From Stentor coeruleus (Eukaryota; Ciliophora; Heterotrichea; Heterotrichida; Stentoridae): a DNA stretch of 64,000 nucleotides. Position 1 is the first letter of the stretch. Every line of letters begins with the position of its first letter. This document shows, piece by piece, positions 29,830 to 39,419 of the stretch. Both the position numbers and the translations under genes were made by a program. The DNA is taken from contig MPUH01000263.1 in the NCBI GenBank assembly GCA_001970955.1, positions 1 to 64,000 on the forward strand. The letters are read 5' to 3'. The notes beneath the pieces are model-generated. The model made no database searches, was not told the DNA's origin, and was given only the letters and a program-made list of their open reading frames with translations.

Positions 29830-31821
29830 CTAAAAACTAAAACTAATCAAAGCTAAAGCGGCAAATCCTAATGCAAAACCACTACTATCATGTTTCTTCT
29901 TAGGGTTGATATAATCATAAGCTGTCCAATATTCTTGATTATAAACAGTCTTAATACAATAATCATTATTGGCTAATGAGGCTGAATTTTCATACTGTGT
30001 CAAATTTGTATAGAAATGATAATAATTTGTAAGAACTGTTTCATTAAACATAACACATAAACTAGAGAGTCCTGTTGCATAATAGCATTCAACTTTGCTT
30101 TTTGTGATATTATTGAAGTTATTAATAGCATTCACAAGCCAAACATCACCTTCAAAAGTTGGACATCTGCCTTTTCCATCATATCCACAAACACATTTTT
30201 TGCTATAAGTGTTTGTTGAGTCCATACATAAAGATCCTGACTGACAAAGTGACCCAACTTTATTTTGTGGACTGACTGGAGCTGTAGTGCATTTAGCAAC
30301 ATCTCCACTTAAAACTCCGAAACCTGATTTACATGAAGGAGCATATCCATAATTTCCTTTAGTTTCAATTACAGTTGTCATACCTAAATCTAATGAGAAC
30401 ATTTCAACACAAGTATGATTAACACAAACACTATAAGTATTACATTGTGTATCAGCTGAACATTCTCCAGTAGTCACAAAAGGTTCACATAAACTTGTAC
30501 TATTACACCAATATCCAACAGCACATTCATTTTTAGCACAACTTCCACCATTAGCTACACCTGTACATCTGGCATTTTCACATTTCAAACTTTCACATTG
30601 AGTACCTGTTGTGCAAAATTCTCCAGGATTTCTAAGACTTGGTGTAGGGTTAGCAGTACAAGTACTGTTTGTTGAAGAATTTGGTGGACAATATGTTGTA
30701 TTATTTTTGCATGGGTTAACTTCTAATATTGTGCTTAAAGAATAAGCATAAATATCTTGGTTAAATGAAATACATTGATTTGCACCCCAGTCTGAAGTGA
30801 AATTTGTGCATGAATACACTGGGCATTGGGTGATTTCATTTAAAGCATTATTAAGTTGTTGTTCACTATTAGTATAGTTAATGAGTATTGTACTATTAGC
30901 ACAAGGTGGGGCTGTTAAGCTGCGAACCCAATCATTATTTAGGTATTGAGATGAATAGATGGTAAAGTTATAATATGCTGCTTGAGTATTAAAAGATGTA
31001 CCTAAAGGAGCGGCAAAACATGCATAACCCCATCTGTTCATGGTGTTACAAGGATTTGCTTTGATGTAGTTTGTGATAAGATTTTTCCAGTTGTAAACGA
31101 GGTCTAATACTGGGGCATCACCTTCAAAAAGAGGACAGTAACTATTTCCATCAAGTCCACAAGCACAAGCTTTTGTATTGACACCATCATGAGCTGTACA
31201 TTTTCCGCTTGCTGGACAAGGTGTTAGACTTGTATTTACTGAGACTGGAGCGTTTGTGCATTTCCAAAAAGACTCATTAAAAGATACGGCAAAAGCAGTC
31301 TGGCAAGATGGGGCCATTCCTTGAGGCCAGATTTCATCTGTAAGTTCTCCATTAGCTAATGAAAACATCTTAACACAAACTCCAATATCACAAGTAAGTC
31401 CATAATCACATTCATAAAAATGATCACAATTGTTACCAGCTTCAAGTAATGCTACTGCTTTACCATCCTCATTACAATAAAGTCCAGATTCTACTAAGCT
31501 GGAAGATGTGCAGTTTCCACCTAATGCAATACCTTGACAAATATTAGATTTGCAAGTTCCTGACATACATTCAAAATTCTGAGAACAGTAGTCTCCAGGA
31601 AAACGAGAGTTGACTAATGCTGAGTTCTGACAGTTCTCATTTTTTCCTGTAGTGTATGGACAGGTTAATCCATATTCACAAGGTGTTAAGGTGTAAGTTT
31701 GAATACCTGTTGAGTTCGAGTATGCTTGGCATTCAGATTCAGTTGTTGAGCTTGATGAACATGTGTACTTGGGACATGTAGAAGCTAAAGCTGTACTTGA
31801 TAGGATGAATAGCAGCCACAT
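29830..31821 (-). CDS. Secreted Cys-rich protein, probable GPI-anchored
   Basis: A 663-residue protein with an N-terminal signal peptide (about 1-14) and very many cysteines. It is an internal duplication: both halves start with CPxYxC and contain PGxxCxxxxxCxSxxCxxxxCxG, then a second Cys block, MFSL and a CxCGxDGxxxCPxFEGD motif (CGLDGNSYCPLFEGD, CGYDGKGRCPTFEGD). The C-terminus (KKHDSSGFALGFAALALISFSF) has a small-residue site followed by a hydrophobic tail, as in a GPI-anchor signal. It should sit on the cell surface or in secretory granules. A paralogue lies at 44851-47103. No named family was recognised. Confidence 0.82.
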   Translation of the reverse strand: MWLLFILSSTALASTCPKYTCSSSSTTESECQAYSNSTGIQTYTLTPCEYGLTCPYTTGKNENCQNSALVNSRFPGDYCSQNFECMSGTCKSNICQGIALGGNCTSSSLVESGLYCNEDGKAVALLEAGNNCDHFYECDYGLTCDIGVCVKMFSLANGELTDEIWPQGMAPSCQTAFAVSFNESFWKCTNAPVSVNTSLTPCPASGKCTAHDGVNTKACACGLDGNSYCPLFEGDAPVLDLVYNWKNLITNYIKANPCNTMNRWGYACFAAPLGTSFNTQAAYYNFTIYSSQYLNNDWVRSLTAPPCANSTILINYTNSEQQLNNALNEITQCPVYSCTNFTSDWGANQCISFNQDIYAYSLSTILEVNPCKNNTTYCPPNSSTNSTCTANPTPSLRNPGEFCTTGTQCESLKCENARCTGVANGGSCAKNECAVGYWCNSTSLCEPFVTTGECSADTQCNTYSVCVNHTCVEMFSLDLGMTTVIETKGNYGYAPSCKSGFGVLSGDVAKCTTAPVSPQNKVGSLCQSGSLCMDSTNTYSKKCVCGYDGKGRCPTFEGDVWLVNAINNFNNITKSKVECYYATGLSSLCVMFNETVLTNYYHFYTNLTQYENSASLANNDYCIKTVYNQEYWTAYDYINPKKKHDSSGFALGFAALALISFSF

Positions 31822-32400
31822 TTAATTATCTCAACACTATGGGATTTTCGAATTATTCTAGGCTTTTTGGATTAGGCATTTGAGAATTATGTTATGTTGT
31901 AGCAGAGGTAGTTTAGAAGATAATTTATAAGTTTGGTAATTGGGTTAAGGATTAGGGAAGATTAGATCAGATTATGAGAAAAATGATATAAAATTAGGTG
32001 AGAGGTGGAGATGAAGATGGGAAAGGGATGAGTATAGATGGTTTTGGAATGAGGGTATGCTAAAGATAGTTTTATGGATTTTTTATGGATATTATGTTGA
32101 GTAGATATGTTTTAATGCGAGATATTTTTATCATATATATGATAATTTTGGAAGTTTTTTTAAGTGTTAGATAATTGTTGTGAGAATTGTATAGTTTAAG
32201 CTGTTTTTTATTTAAAAATTTCTATTAGGAGAAATACAGTAAGATAATGTTTAGCCTATATAGAACATAATGCTTAATATACAAAAAAATATATACATAA
32301 AAAGTTGAAATCCCAAACACTTTCTATTAAAAATATCATTCACTACTCTAAATGTCATTCTTTATAAATTACTATTCTAACTGACTATACTATATCCTAT
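31822..32400. other. Intergenic
   Basis: G-rich, C-poor left two thirds (5' flank of the minus gene), then an AT-rich and C-rich right end (3' flank of the next minus gene). No gene seen. Confidence 0.6.
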
Positions 32401-33711
32401 CTAGCTAATAAACGTATCTTCATTTTCTTTCTTATCATCAATCAAGCCTACTTTATCAGGGTGAAATATAACTTCTAATACTGCTATACCAGTAAGCCCA
32501 GCTAAAATACTGAAACTCGCAAAATATCCAATTTCAGGTGTGATCCATTTCTCAAAAACATAAGGCAGTCCGAAATCAGGAATAAAAGCTAAACATATAT
32601 AAGAAAGTATCCATTTGTCTAAAGGAAAATCTTTATCGCTTTGTATCAAAACACTATTATAAATCGAAGCCCCTAAAAATCCAATAGCAATAATCCAAAA
32701 AGAAAATAAAAACTTGCTTTCTAAGCAAAAATCAAAAGTTACTAAAAATATTATTAGTAGTAAATACGTGACGACCATAACCCTTTTCCAATAATATTTA
32801 TCAAATAAAAACCCATAAAATATTCTCCCGAAACATGAAACAAAAAAAGTTACTGAGCCTGTAAAAGATACAAAATGATCGTCTTTTATATATTGGATTC
32901 CAATGATTTTGTAAACACTAACTATATAAGACATTGAGCTCATACCTAATAAAAGCATAAAAAATAAGTTCCAAGCTTTAGCTGATTTGAACATATCGCA
33001 CATAGTAAGAGTTGGCTTTCTGTTGCTAGCTGGGGTTGAGTCGGTTTTCCATTTTCTAGGAAGACAGGCTATGCCAATTAAGCATCCAATAGCGACCGCA
33101 AAAGCCATCCATCTTATAGTCATTGGAACACGATATGAAACGTAATCCCCAAAAACTTGCTCATCTTCTTGTCCATTCTTTTTAACAGTCTCAGCTGGAT
33201 AATCATAAGGATTTACAACCATAGTAAATAAAATACTAAAAGGGACAGGACCAAAACTATATCCAGCAAGTATAATCCCACTTGTTCTAGATTTATGTTC
33301 AGGATATTCGTTCCAAAGTATCCATAAACTAGGTAAATAAATAGATGAGCTTAAAGCTCCTATACATAAACTAAATACCCAAATGAATAAATATGGATTT
33401 AAAATATATGAGCAACCAAAAATTCCAATAGTAGTTATTGATACACCTATTGTTAGAATCCAGTAAGGTGTCATACATCTTATTAAATAGCATGCTAGCA
33501 TTGTGAAGCTGGTTTCTGATATATATGATATGAGAGAGACTATTATAAAATCAGAGACATAGACAGAGTTATCAATATGATGATAATATGAGCCGATATA
33601 AGGAGCTATAGTTCCCCACATGTTTAGTATTCCTGCTATCTAAGTATATCATACAGCATTCAAAAGTGTTCCTCCAATGAAGAGAAGTACCAATCTGATA
33701 ACTTTTTTCAT
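32401..33711 (-). CDS. MFS transporter, OFA/monocarboxylate-like, copy A
   Basis: A 431-residue MFS protein with about 12 membrane segments. A 15-nt intron (33640-33654, gtatgatatacttag) joins a first exon starting MKKVIRLVLLFIGG to the long frame at AGILNMWGTIAPYIGSYY. The N-terminal GG...NMWGTIAPYIGSYY and the SGIILAGYSFG segment of helix 4-5 resemble the oxalate/formate antiporter and SLC16-like groups; the substrate is unknown. Copy B at 34466-35776 is about nine-tenths identical by eye. The start codon sits exactly at the edge of a 607-nt insertion relative to copy B, which could affect expression. Confidence 0.85.
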
Positions 33712-34317
33712 TGAATGATACAAATTATTTTATTATAAAAATAGGTTTATAATTTAGAATTTTAATTGTGATAATAGAGCTGCATAATCAATTTTTAAAG
33801 TAAATAATATTATAAGTATTTCTCTATTATATTCTTTGTGTCGATACTTGAATATAATTTAATGATTATCTTTATTTATTCTAGCATATCTACAATTTTA
33901 TATAAAGCTATGTTTTTTTTAACCAACAATTTCTCACTGATATAAGGTTTAACTTTTATAATAATTTTTAAAAGGAAGAAAATAGAAGTGAAAGAACTAA
34001 ACCAAAAAATAGAGCAAACAGATAAACATCAAAGAAATAAACGGTTAGCATAAAGCCAGCGATAACACTATTAATAAACATCAAAGAGATAAACGGTTAG
34101 CATAAATCCAGCGATAACACCATTAATAAACATAAAAGATAAAGTCAGCGATAAACTATTAATATGCATTTTACTATAAATTCTTTCTAATCAATTTATA
34201 TTATAAATACTATAAACAGATAAATTAAAAACTAATAATAACTTAAAAAATGAATACATTTTTTTTAACAAAAATCACAATTGCAAAAAGTTTATTAAAA
34301 GTAACATAACCTTTTCA
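33711..34317. other. 607-nt insertion at the start codon of MFS copy A
   Basis: Compared with the 5' end of copy B, the sequence ...ttttca|atgaatcttttagtatt is split here. The left part ends at 33710 and the right part resumes at 34318 with catgaatcttttagtattatttac, found also at 35775 beside copy B's ATG. The inserted block is bounded on both sides by ttttca (33705-33710 and 34312-34317), as a target-site duplication would be. Inverted ends are not clear. It contains a 52-bp minisatellite. It could be a short non-autonomous transposon, a retained IES or a local rearrangement. Confidence 0.55.
34023..34165. repeat. 52-bp minisatellite, about 2.7 copies
   Basis: Units start at 34023, 34075 and 34127 with taaacat; the unit contains aaacggttagcataaa and cagcgataaca. 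The third copy lacks about 17 bp. Confidence 0.88.
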
Positions 34318-34465
34318 CATGAATCTTTTAGTATTATTTACATTAGTATTTGAACTTGACGATAAAAAAGTGAAAATCTGAACATCTTCTATTGAAAATA
34401 TTATTCACTACTTTAAATATCATTCTCTATAAATGAATATTCTAACTGACTATACTATATCCTAT
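34318..34465. other. Duplicated flank between MFS copies
   Basis: Holds first the copy-A 5' leader displaced by the insertion, then the 3' flank of copy B, which resembles the 3' flank of copy A at about 32320-32400. Confidence 0.6.
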
Positions 34466-35776
34466 CTAGCTAATAAAAGTATCTTCAACTTCTTTCTTAT
34501 CATCAACTAAGCCTACTTTATCAGGGTGAAATATAACTTCTAATAATGCTATACCAGTAAGCCCAGCAAAAATACTAAAACTCGCAAAATACCCAATTTC
34601 AGGTGTTATCCATTTTTCAAAAGCATAAGGCAGTCCGAAATCTGCAATAAAAGCTAAAGATATATAAGAAAGTATCCATTTGTCTAAAGGAAAATCTTTA
34701 TCGCTTTGTATCAAAACACTATTATATATCGAACCGCTTATAAACCCTGTAGCAATAACCCAAAAAGAAAATAAAAACTTATTTTCTAAGCAAAAACCAA
34801 AAGTTACTAAAAATATGATTAATAGTAAATACGTGACGACCATAACCCTTTTCCAATAATATTTATCAAATAAAATCCCATAAAATATTTTCCCGAAACA
34901 TGAAACAAAAAAAAATACAGAGCCTGTAAAAGATACAAAATGATCGTCTTTTATGTATTGGATTCCAATGATTTTATAAACACTAATCACATAACAATTT
35001 GAGCTTTTACCAAATAAAAGCATAAAAAATAAGTTCCAAGCTTTGGCTGATTTTAACATATCGCATATAGTAAGAGTTGGATTTCTGTTGCTAGCTGGGG
35101 TTGAGTCGTTTTTCCACTTTCTAGGAAGACAAGCTATACCAATTAAGCATACAATAGCAATTGCAATAGCCATCCATCTTATAGTCATTGGAACACGATA
35201 AGAAACGTAATCTCCAAAAACTTGCTCATCTTCTTGTCCATTCTTTTTAACAGTCTCAGCTGGATAATCATAAGGATTTACAACCATTGTAAATAAAATG
35301 CTAAAAGGGACAAGACCAAAACTGTATCCAGCAAGTATAATCCCACTTGTTCTAGATTTATGTTCAGGATGCTCGTTCCAAAGTATCCATAAACTAGGTA
35401 AATAAATAGATGAACTTAAAGCTCCTATACATAAACCGAATAAACAAATGAATAAATATGGATTTAAAATATATGAACACCCAAAAATTCCAATAGTAGT
35501 TATTGATACACCTATTGTTATAATCCAATAAGGCGTTATGCATCTTATTAAATAGCACACTAGCATTGTGAAGCTGGTTTCTGATATATATGATATTAGA
35601 GAGACTATTAAAAAATCAGAGACGTAGACAGAGCTATCAATATGATGATAATAAGAGCCGATATATGGAGCTATAGTTCCCCACATGTTTAGTATTCCTG
35701 CTATCTAAATATATCATACAGCATTCAAAAGTGTTCCTCCAATGAAGAGAAGTACCAATCTGATATTTTTTTTCAT
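34466..35776 (-). CDS. MFS transporter, OFA/monocarboxylate-like, copy B
   Basis: 431 residues, same structure as copy A, including an intron at the same place (35705-35719, gtatgatatatttag) with one base different. The first exon reads MKKNIRLVLLFIGG. Changes relative to copy A are scattered but several fall in membrane segments, for example GKSSNCYVISVYK against GMSSMSYIVSVYK and ATGFISGSIYN against AIGFLGASIYN. The undisturbed leader of this copy shows what copy A had before its insertion. Substrate unknown. Confidence 0.86.
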
Positions 35777-36467
35777 ATGAATCTTTTAGTATTATTTACT
35801 GTAGCTCTAAACTTAACGTAAAAAAATGGAATATAAAATACTCTGATTTTACAAACAATATCCTAGCTTTATGTTCTAAATTCTATTTGTAAGCATCTAC
35901 AAGCTATAATATATATTTTAAGTATAGCTTTTATATAATAAACAGCTGTGCAATATTTCTTCAATAAAAAAATCATTCAAATAAATTTTATAATGAATTA
36001 ACAATAATACGAATTATGAACCAAAAGATCTTCTCTATGTAANACGAATTATGAACCAAAAGATCTTCTCTATGTAAAAATCATCATATAATATTTCATT
36101 TATTATTATTAACCCTCTATAACTCATACTTTTGAAACTATACATCATATAATCTTTTTCAAATATCATACCTAATAACCAAACATCTCCTTTTATCATA
36201 CAATCATCAAAACCTTACTTTATTCAACCATTAATACTTTTATTAAATAAATCTTACTTAAAAATTTATATCCTTCAATCTATACACAATAGTCTTACTC
36301 TTAAATCAAAACAAAAAATTCAAATATTTCAAAAACTCTTAACCCATATTTTCTCTATCAAAAATCCATAAAAATCATCACAAAGTTCCTATCAAATCTT
36401 CTTTAAACCCATAAAAACCTAAATTCTTCCTTTTTCTAATAAAAAGATCTTAAAAACTAGGTCTATC
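35777..36467. other. Intergenic with assembly join
   Basis: AT-rich DNA; the right half (36110-36467) is C-rich and G-poor, the 3' flank of the next minus gene. The 34 bases 36009-36042 recur at 36044-36077 around the N at 36043, an unmerged contig overlap. Confidence 0.75.
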
Positions 36468-36911
36468 TTAAGCCCTATTAATCCTATCCCCTCTAAGTAA
36501 ATCTTCCCAGAAGCCTTTCACATCACTAGTAAAATCATACTTCTTAACTCTCTGATCAGGGAATCTCCATTTAAGCCCATTATTTTCAAAGCCAATAAGC
36601 TTATAAAATGATCCTTTAATTCCAAGATAAAATCCAAAGATCATTAAAGTTACCAATGTTCCTCCAAAAGCTCTTCTTCTACTAAGAGGTAAATCATTCA
36701 AGTTATGAGTAAATCTAAGACCAAGAGCTGTACCAACAGGAATACTCACTAAGAAAGGAGTCCATTCAGGAAGACCCATGTTGAAAAATATATCACGAAA
36801 TGTTGGTCTTTCTATTATTATTGGATATGGAGTTCTTTCACCTGGTTCTATTAGTTTTCTTGTATCTCCAACTTGGAATAATCTATGGATGAGGTAGAAG
36901 TTATCACTCAT
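36468..36911 (-). CDS. Two-TM protein, possibly mitochondrial
   Basis: A 147-residue protein with two hydrophobic segments (about residues 52-68 and 80-100) separated by a short polar loop with RRR, and a charged C-terminal tail. Residues 1-45 are polar without a signal peptide. The size, basic composition and helical hairpin resemble small accessory subunits of ciliate mitochondrial respiratory complexes, but I could not assign a family. The ATG is preceded by a sense C-rich leader and followed by typical coding composition. Confidence 0.65.
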   Translation of the reverse strand: MSDNFYLIHRLFQVGDTRKLIEPGERTPYPIIIERPTFRDIFFNMGLPEWTPFLVSIPVGTALGLRFTHNLNDLPLSRRRAFGGTLVTLMIFGFYLGIKGSFYKLIGFENNGLKWRFPDQRVKKYDFTSDVKGFWEDLLRGDRINRA

Positions 36912-37210
36912 ATTTATAACATGGGCTAATTTTATTTATGTAATATGATTTTGGTTTATTTTAGGAAGAGAGGGTGAAAGATTTGATATTTTAGGGTTTT
37001 TTATGGAAATTTTAGGTTTTAAGATGGTTTATGAAGAATTGTGAGATGAGTTTTTATGATTGTTGTGGATTTTTAAGATGATAGTTTTAGATTTTTAGAG
37101 ATTATGAAAATTAAGGTATGATTTATGATGCAAAATTGTTACTTTTTTTTTAAGACTCAATCAAAAATACTATTTAACTTTATTTATATTTATATTATCG
37201 TCATATTATC

Positions 37211-39400
37211 CTATACATGCATATTACCAAACCTTGCAACAATATATTCATATAGCCTACAAGCTTCCTCTCCACCTTTATCACAAATGCTTTTAAGCCC
37301 TTCAACTAAAAACCCACCTTTTCTAGTCTTCAAAATCTTAATGCATCTATTATCTTTCATTGCATAATTTAGCCAATTTAAACCAATATTTTCAACAAAC
37401 ATTGATGACAAAATACATGCTAATTTACTCATAACATCTTTAGCAACATTATGATGTAAAACCTTCAAACATGTACCAGTTTTTAGCATAAGCCTTAATA
37501 AATACAAGTCATCATTTGTAGTAATTAAATTCAAATAAGCAGAATTTATATCATTTTTCTCTATCATATCCAAAGATTCAAGCCATTTTTGAGCTAAAAA
37601 GTCCCCAGTATTTCTTTTATCCCTATTATCAATTATAATATTTCCAATATCTAATAAATAATCATTTTTTTTATATTCTGATTGACTTGCTACTGATATT
37701 TTCTTACAATTTCCCTTTTGAATATACATTTTCTTATATAAAACCCTATATCGCTTTATACAAACACATGTTTCAGAAACCCAATTAATCCTTTCTTCCC
37801 ATTTACTTAACTCATTATTCATAGTAAAAAAATTATCTTCAATAATATATTGTACTTTATCAAATTGATCTTGTAATAAATTCATTGATTCAAAATACTC
37901 TTGGGATATTTGAGGTTTATGAATATAAGAAGAAAAATTTGAATCGAATTCTATTGAAAAACGTGGAGTGTCTGGGAAATTTATAGGGTTTTTTGCTTTA
38001 AAATCCAAACTAAGAGTTTTTTCTATTGCTAAACTAGGGTCTTTTGAAGGTTTATGAGGAATTATGAATTGTTTTTGGTTTTCTATAGTGAAACTTTTTA
38101 TAATTGTCCGTCTTTGATGGGAAAATCGATTGTGAGTTGGTTTAATTTCTATGCTTTGGGATGAGATAACTTGGACTTTGTTTGCAACATTTTTTATATC
38201 GTAATGAGGGAAATTACTTTCAGGGATAGTTTCATTTGTTTCATAAACAGGGGAATTTTGATCTTTAGTTTTTTTATCTTCTTCTTCATCATTTTCACTA
38301 GCTTTTGTATCTTTTTTATACACATCACCAGTAATAATTTCTTTATTTAAATCTTTTTCTTGAAGGTTATCTTTATATGTATTTTCATCATCTTCATTTT
38401 GGCTTAGTATTACATCTGAATTTATAAAAGATTTTTCTGTAGGTTTATTATAAGTATTTGTTTTATTAGACATAGGCTCGCATTTAGTAATTTGTGAGTC
38501 AACTTTTTGGAATCCGAAAAAATCGTCTTTATTTTCATGAGGATTTTCTAAAGCTTGATCTTTAAAAAAATCTTCATTTTTATGGTTGTTAATATAATCA
38601 TCTGTTTTAAGTCCTTCAACAATAATTTCCTTAGTAATTTTTTCTTTGTTTTCTTCATCTAAAGGGGTATTTATATAATCATCACCTTTTTCAATATCAT
38701 CAAAATTATTAGATTCTTCTATATGCCCTTTAAATTCGCCCTGATCTTTTCCTTCTAAACCCTCTATTTTACCTTTTTTAGTAGGGAAAATAGTTTTATT
38801 ATTGTTTCCTTGATTATCCCCTTTGATTTTTTGAACCTCAAAACCCATATACCCTTGATCTTTCTCATACCTAACAATATTAGAATTTTCCTTATACAAT
38901 ATCTCAACCTCTTCTTTCCTCCCTGAAGACTGTTTTTTTATATAATTAACCGCACTTGGTCTATTCTCTAAAGCTTTAGGTATATTAACAACTCCATGAC
39001 TTGGAATCACCAAATAATTCCCAGATCCCTTTTTCAAATACCCTGGCTTTTTCAATCCCCATAATGACCTCTGATTATCTTTTATATTCAGAAATACATC
39101 ATAACCTAAACCCCTTTCAGCACTTTTAGCTTGAGCTTTTTTCTTTTGTAGTTTATGATTGTTTCTTATAGACTTATAATAGCTTTCTGGTTCTATTTTT
39201 TTATAAATCCTCTTTTCAGATATCGAATTTTGCCTAAGATTTTTTTTTGGCTCTTCAGTTTCTTGATTTTGGCTAGTCAGATTGTTTAAAGCGTTTTGGA
39301 TTTTTAAAAGCTCAGGGTTGTTTTTGATGGTTTTATGTTTAGCTTGAAGTTTTCTGAGCATTTTTAAAGAGTTGATCCTATCGATATCCCTTTTTTCCAT
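37211..39400 (-). CDS. Large charged protein with helical C-terminal domain
   Basis: 729 residues. The N-terminal 190 residues are basic with a conserved-looking stretch GYDVFLNIKDNQRSLWGLK. The middle (about 190-430) is a low-complexity Asp/Glu/Lys/Asn region. The C-terminal 220 residues look folded and all-helical: DLYLLRLMLKTGTCLKVL, then AKDVMSKLACILSSMF and LNWLNYAM. This end faintly recalls the helical C-terminal domains of katanin p80 or SPIRAL2-type microtubule proteins, a weak inference. Its ATG lies 19 bp from the stop of the upstream acyl-CoA synthetase gene. Confidence 0.7.
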   Translation of the reverse strand: MEKRDIDRINSLKMLRKLQAKHKTIKNNPELLKIQNALNNLTSQNQETEEPKKNLRQNSISEKRIYKKIEPESYYKSIRNNHKLQKKKAQAKSAERGLGYDVFLNIKDNQRSLWGLKKPGYLKKGSGNYLVIPSHGVVNIPKALENRPSAVNYIKKQSSGRKEEVEILYKENSNIVRYEKDQGYMGFEVQKIKGDNQGNNNKTIFPTKKGKIEGLEGKDQGEFKGHIEESNNFDDIEKGDDYINTPLDEENKEKITKEIIVEGLKTDDYINNHKNEDFFKDQALENPHENKDDFFGFQKVDSQITKCEPMSNKTNTYNKPTEKSFINSDVILSQNEDDENTYKDNLQEKDLNKEIITGDVYKKDTKASENDEEEDKKTKDQNSPVYETNETIPESNFPHYDIKNVANKVQVISSQSIEIKPTHNRFSHQRRTIIKSFTIENQKQFIIPHKPSKDPSLAIEKTLSLDFKAKNPINFPDTPRFSIEFDSNFSSYIHKPQISQEYFESMNLLQDQFDKVQYIIEDNFFTMNNELSKWEERINWVSETCVCIKRYRVLYKKMYIQKGNCKKISVASQSEYKKNDYLLDIGNIIIDNRDKRNTGDFLAQKWLESLDMIEKNDINSAYLNLITTNDDLYLLRLMLKTGTCLKVLHHNVAKDVMSKLACILSSMFVENIGLNWLNYAMKDNRCIKILKTRKGGFLVEGLKSICDKGGEEACRLYEYIVARFGNMHV

Positions 39401-39419
39401 AATAATAACTTAACTAATC

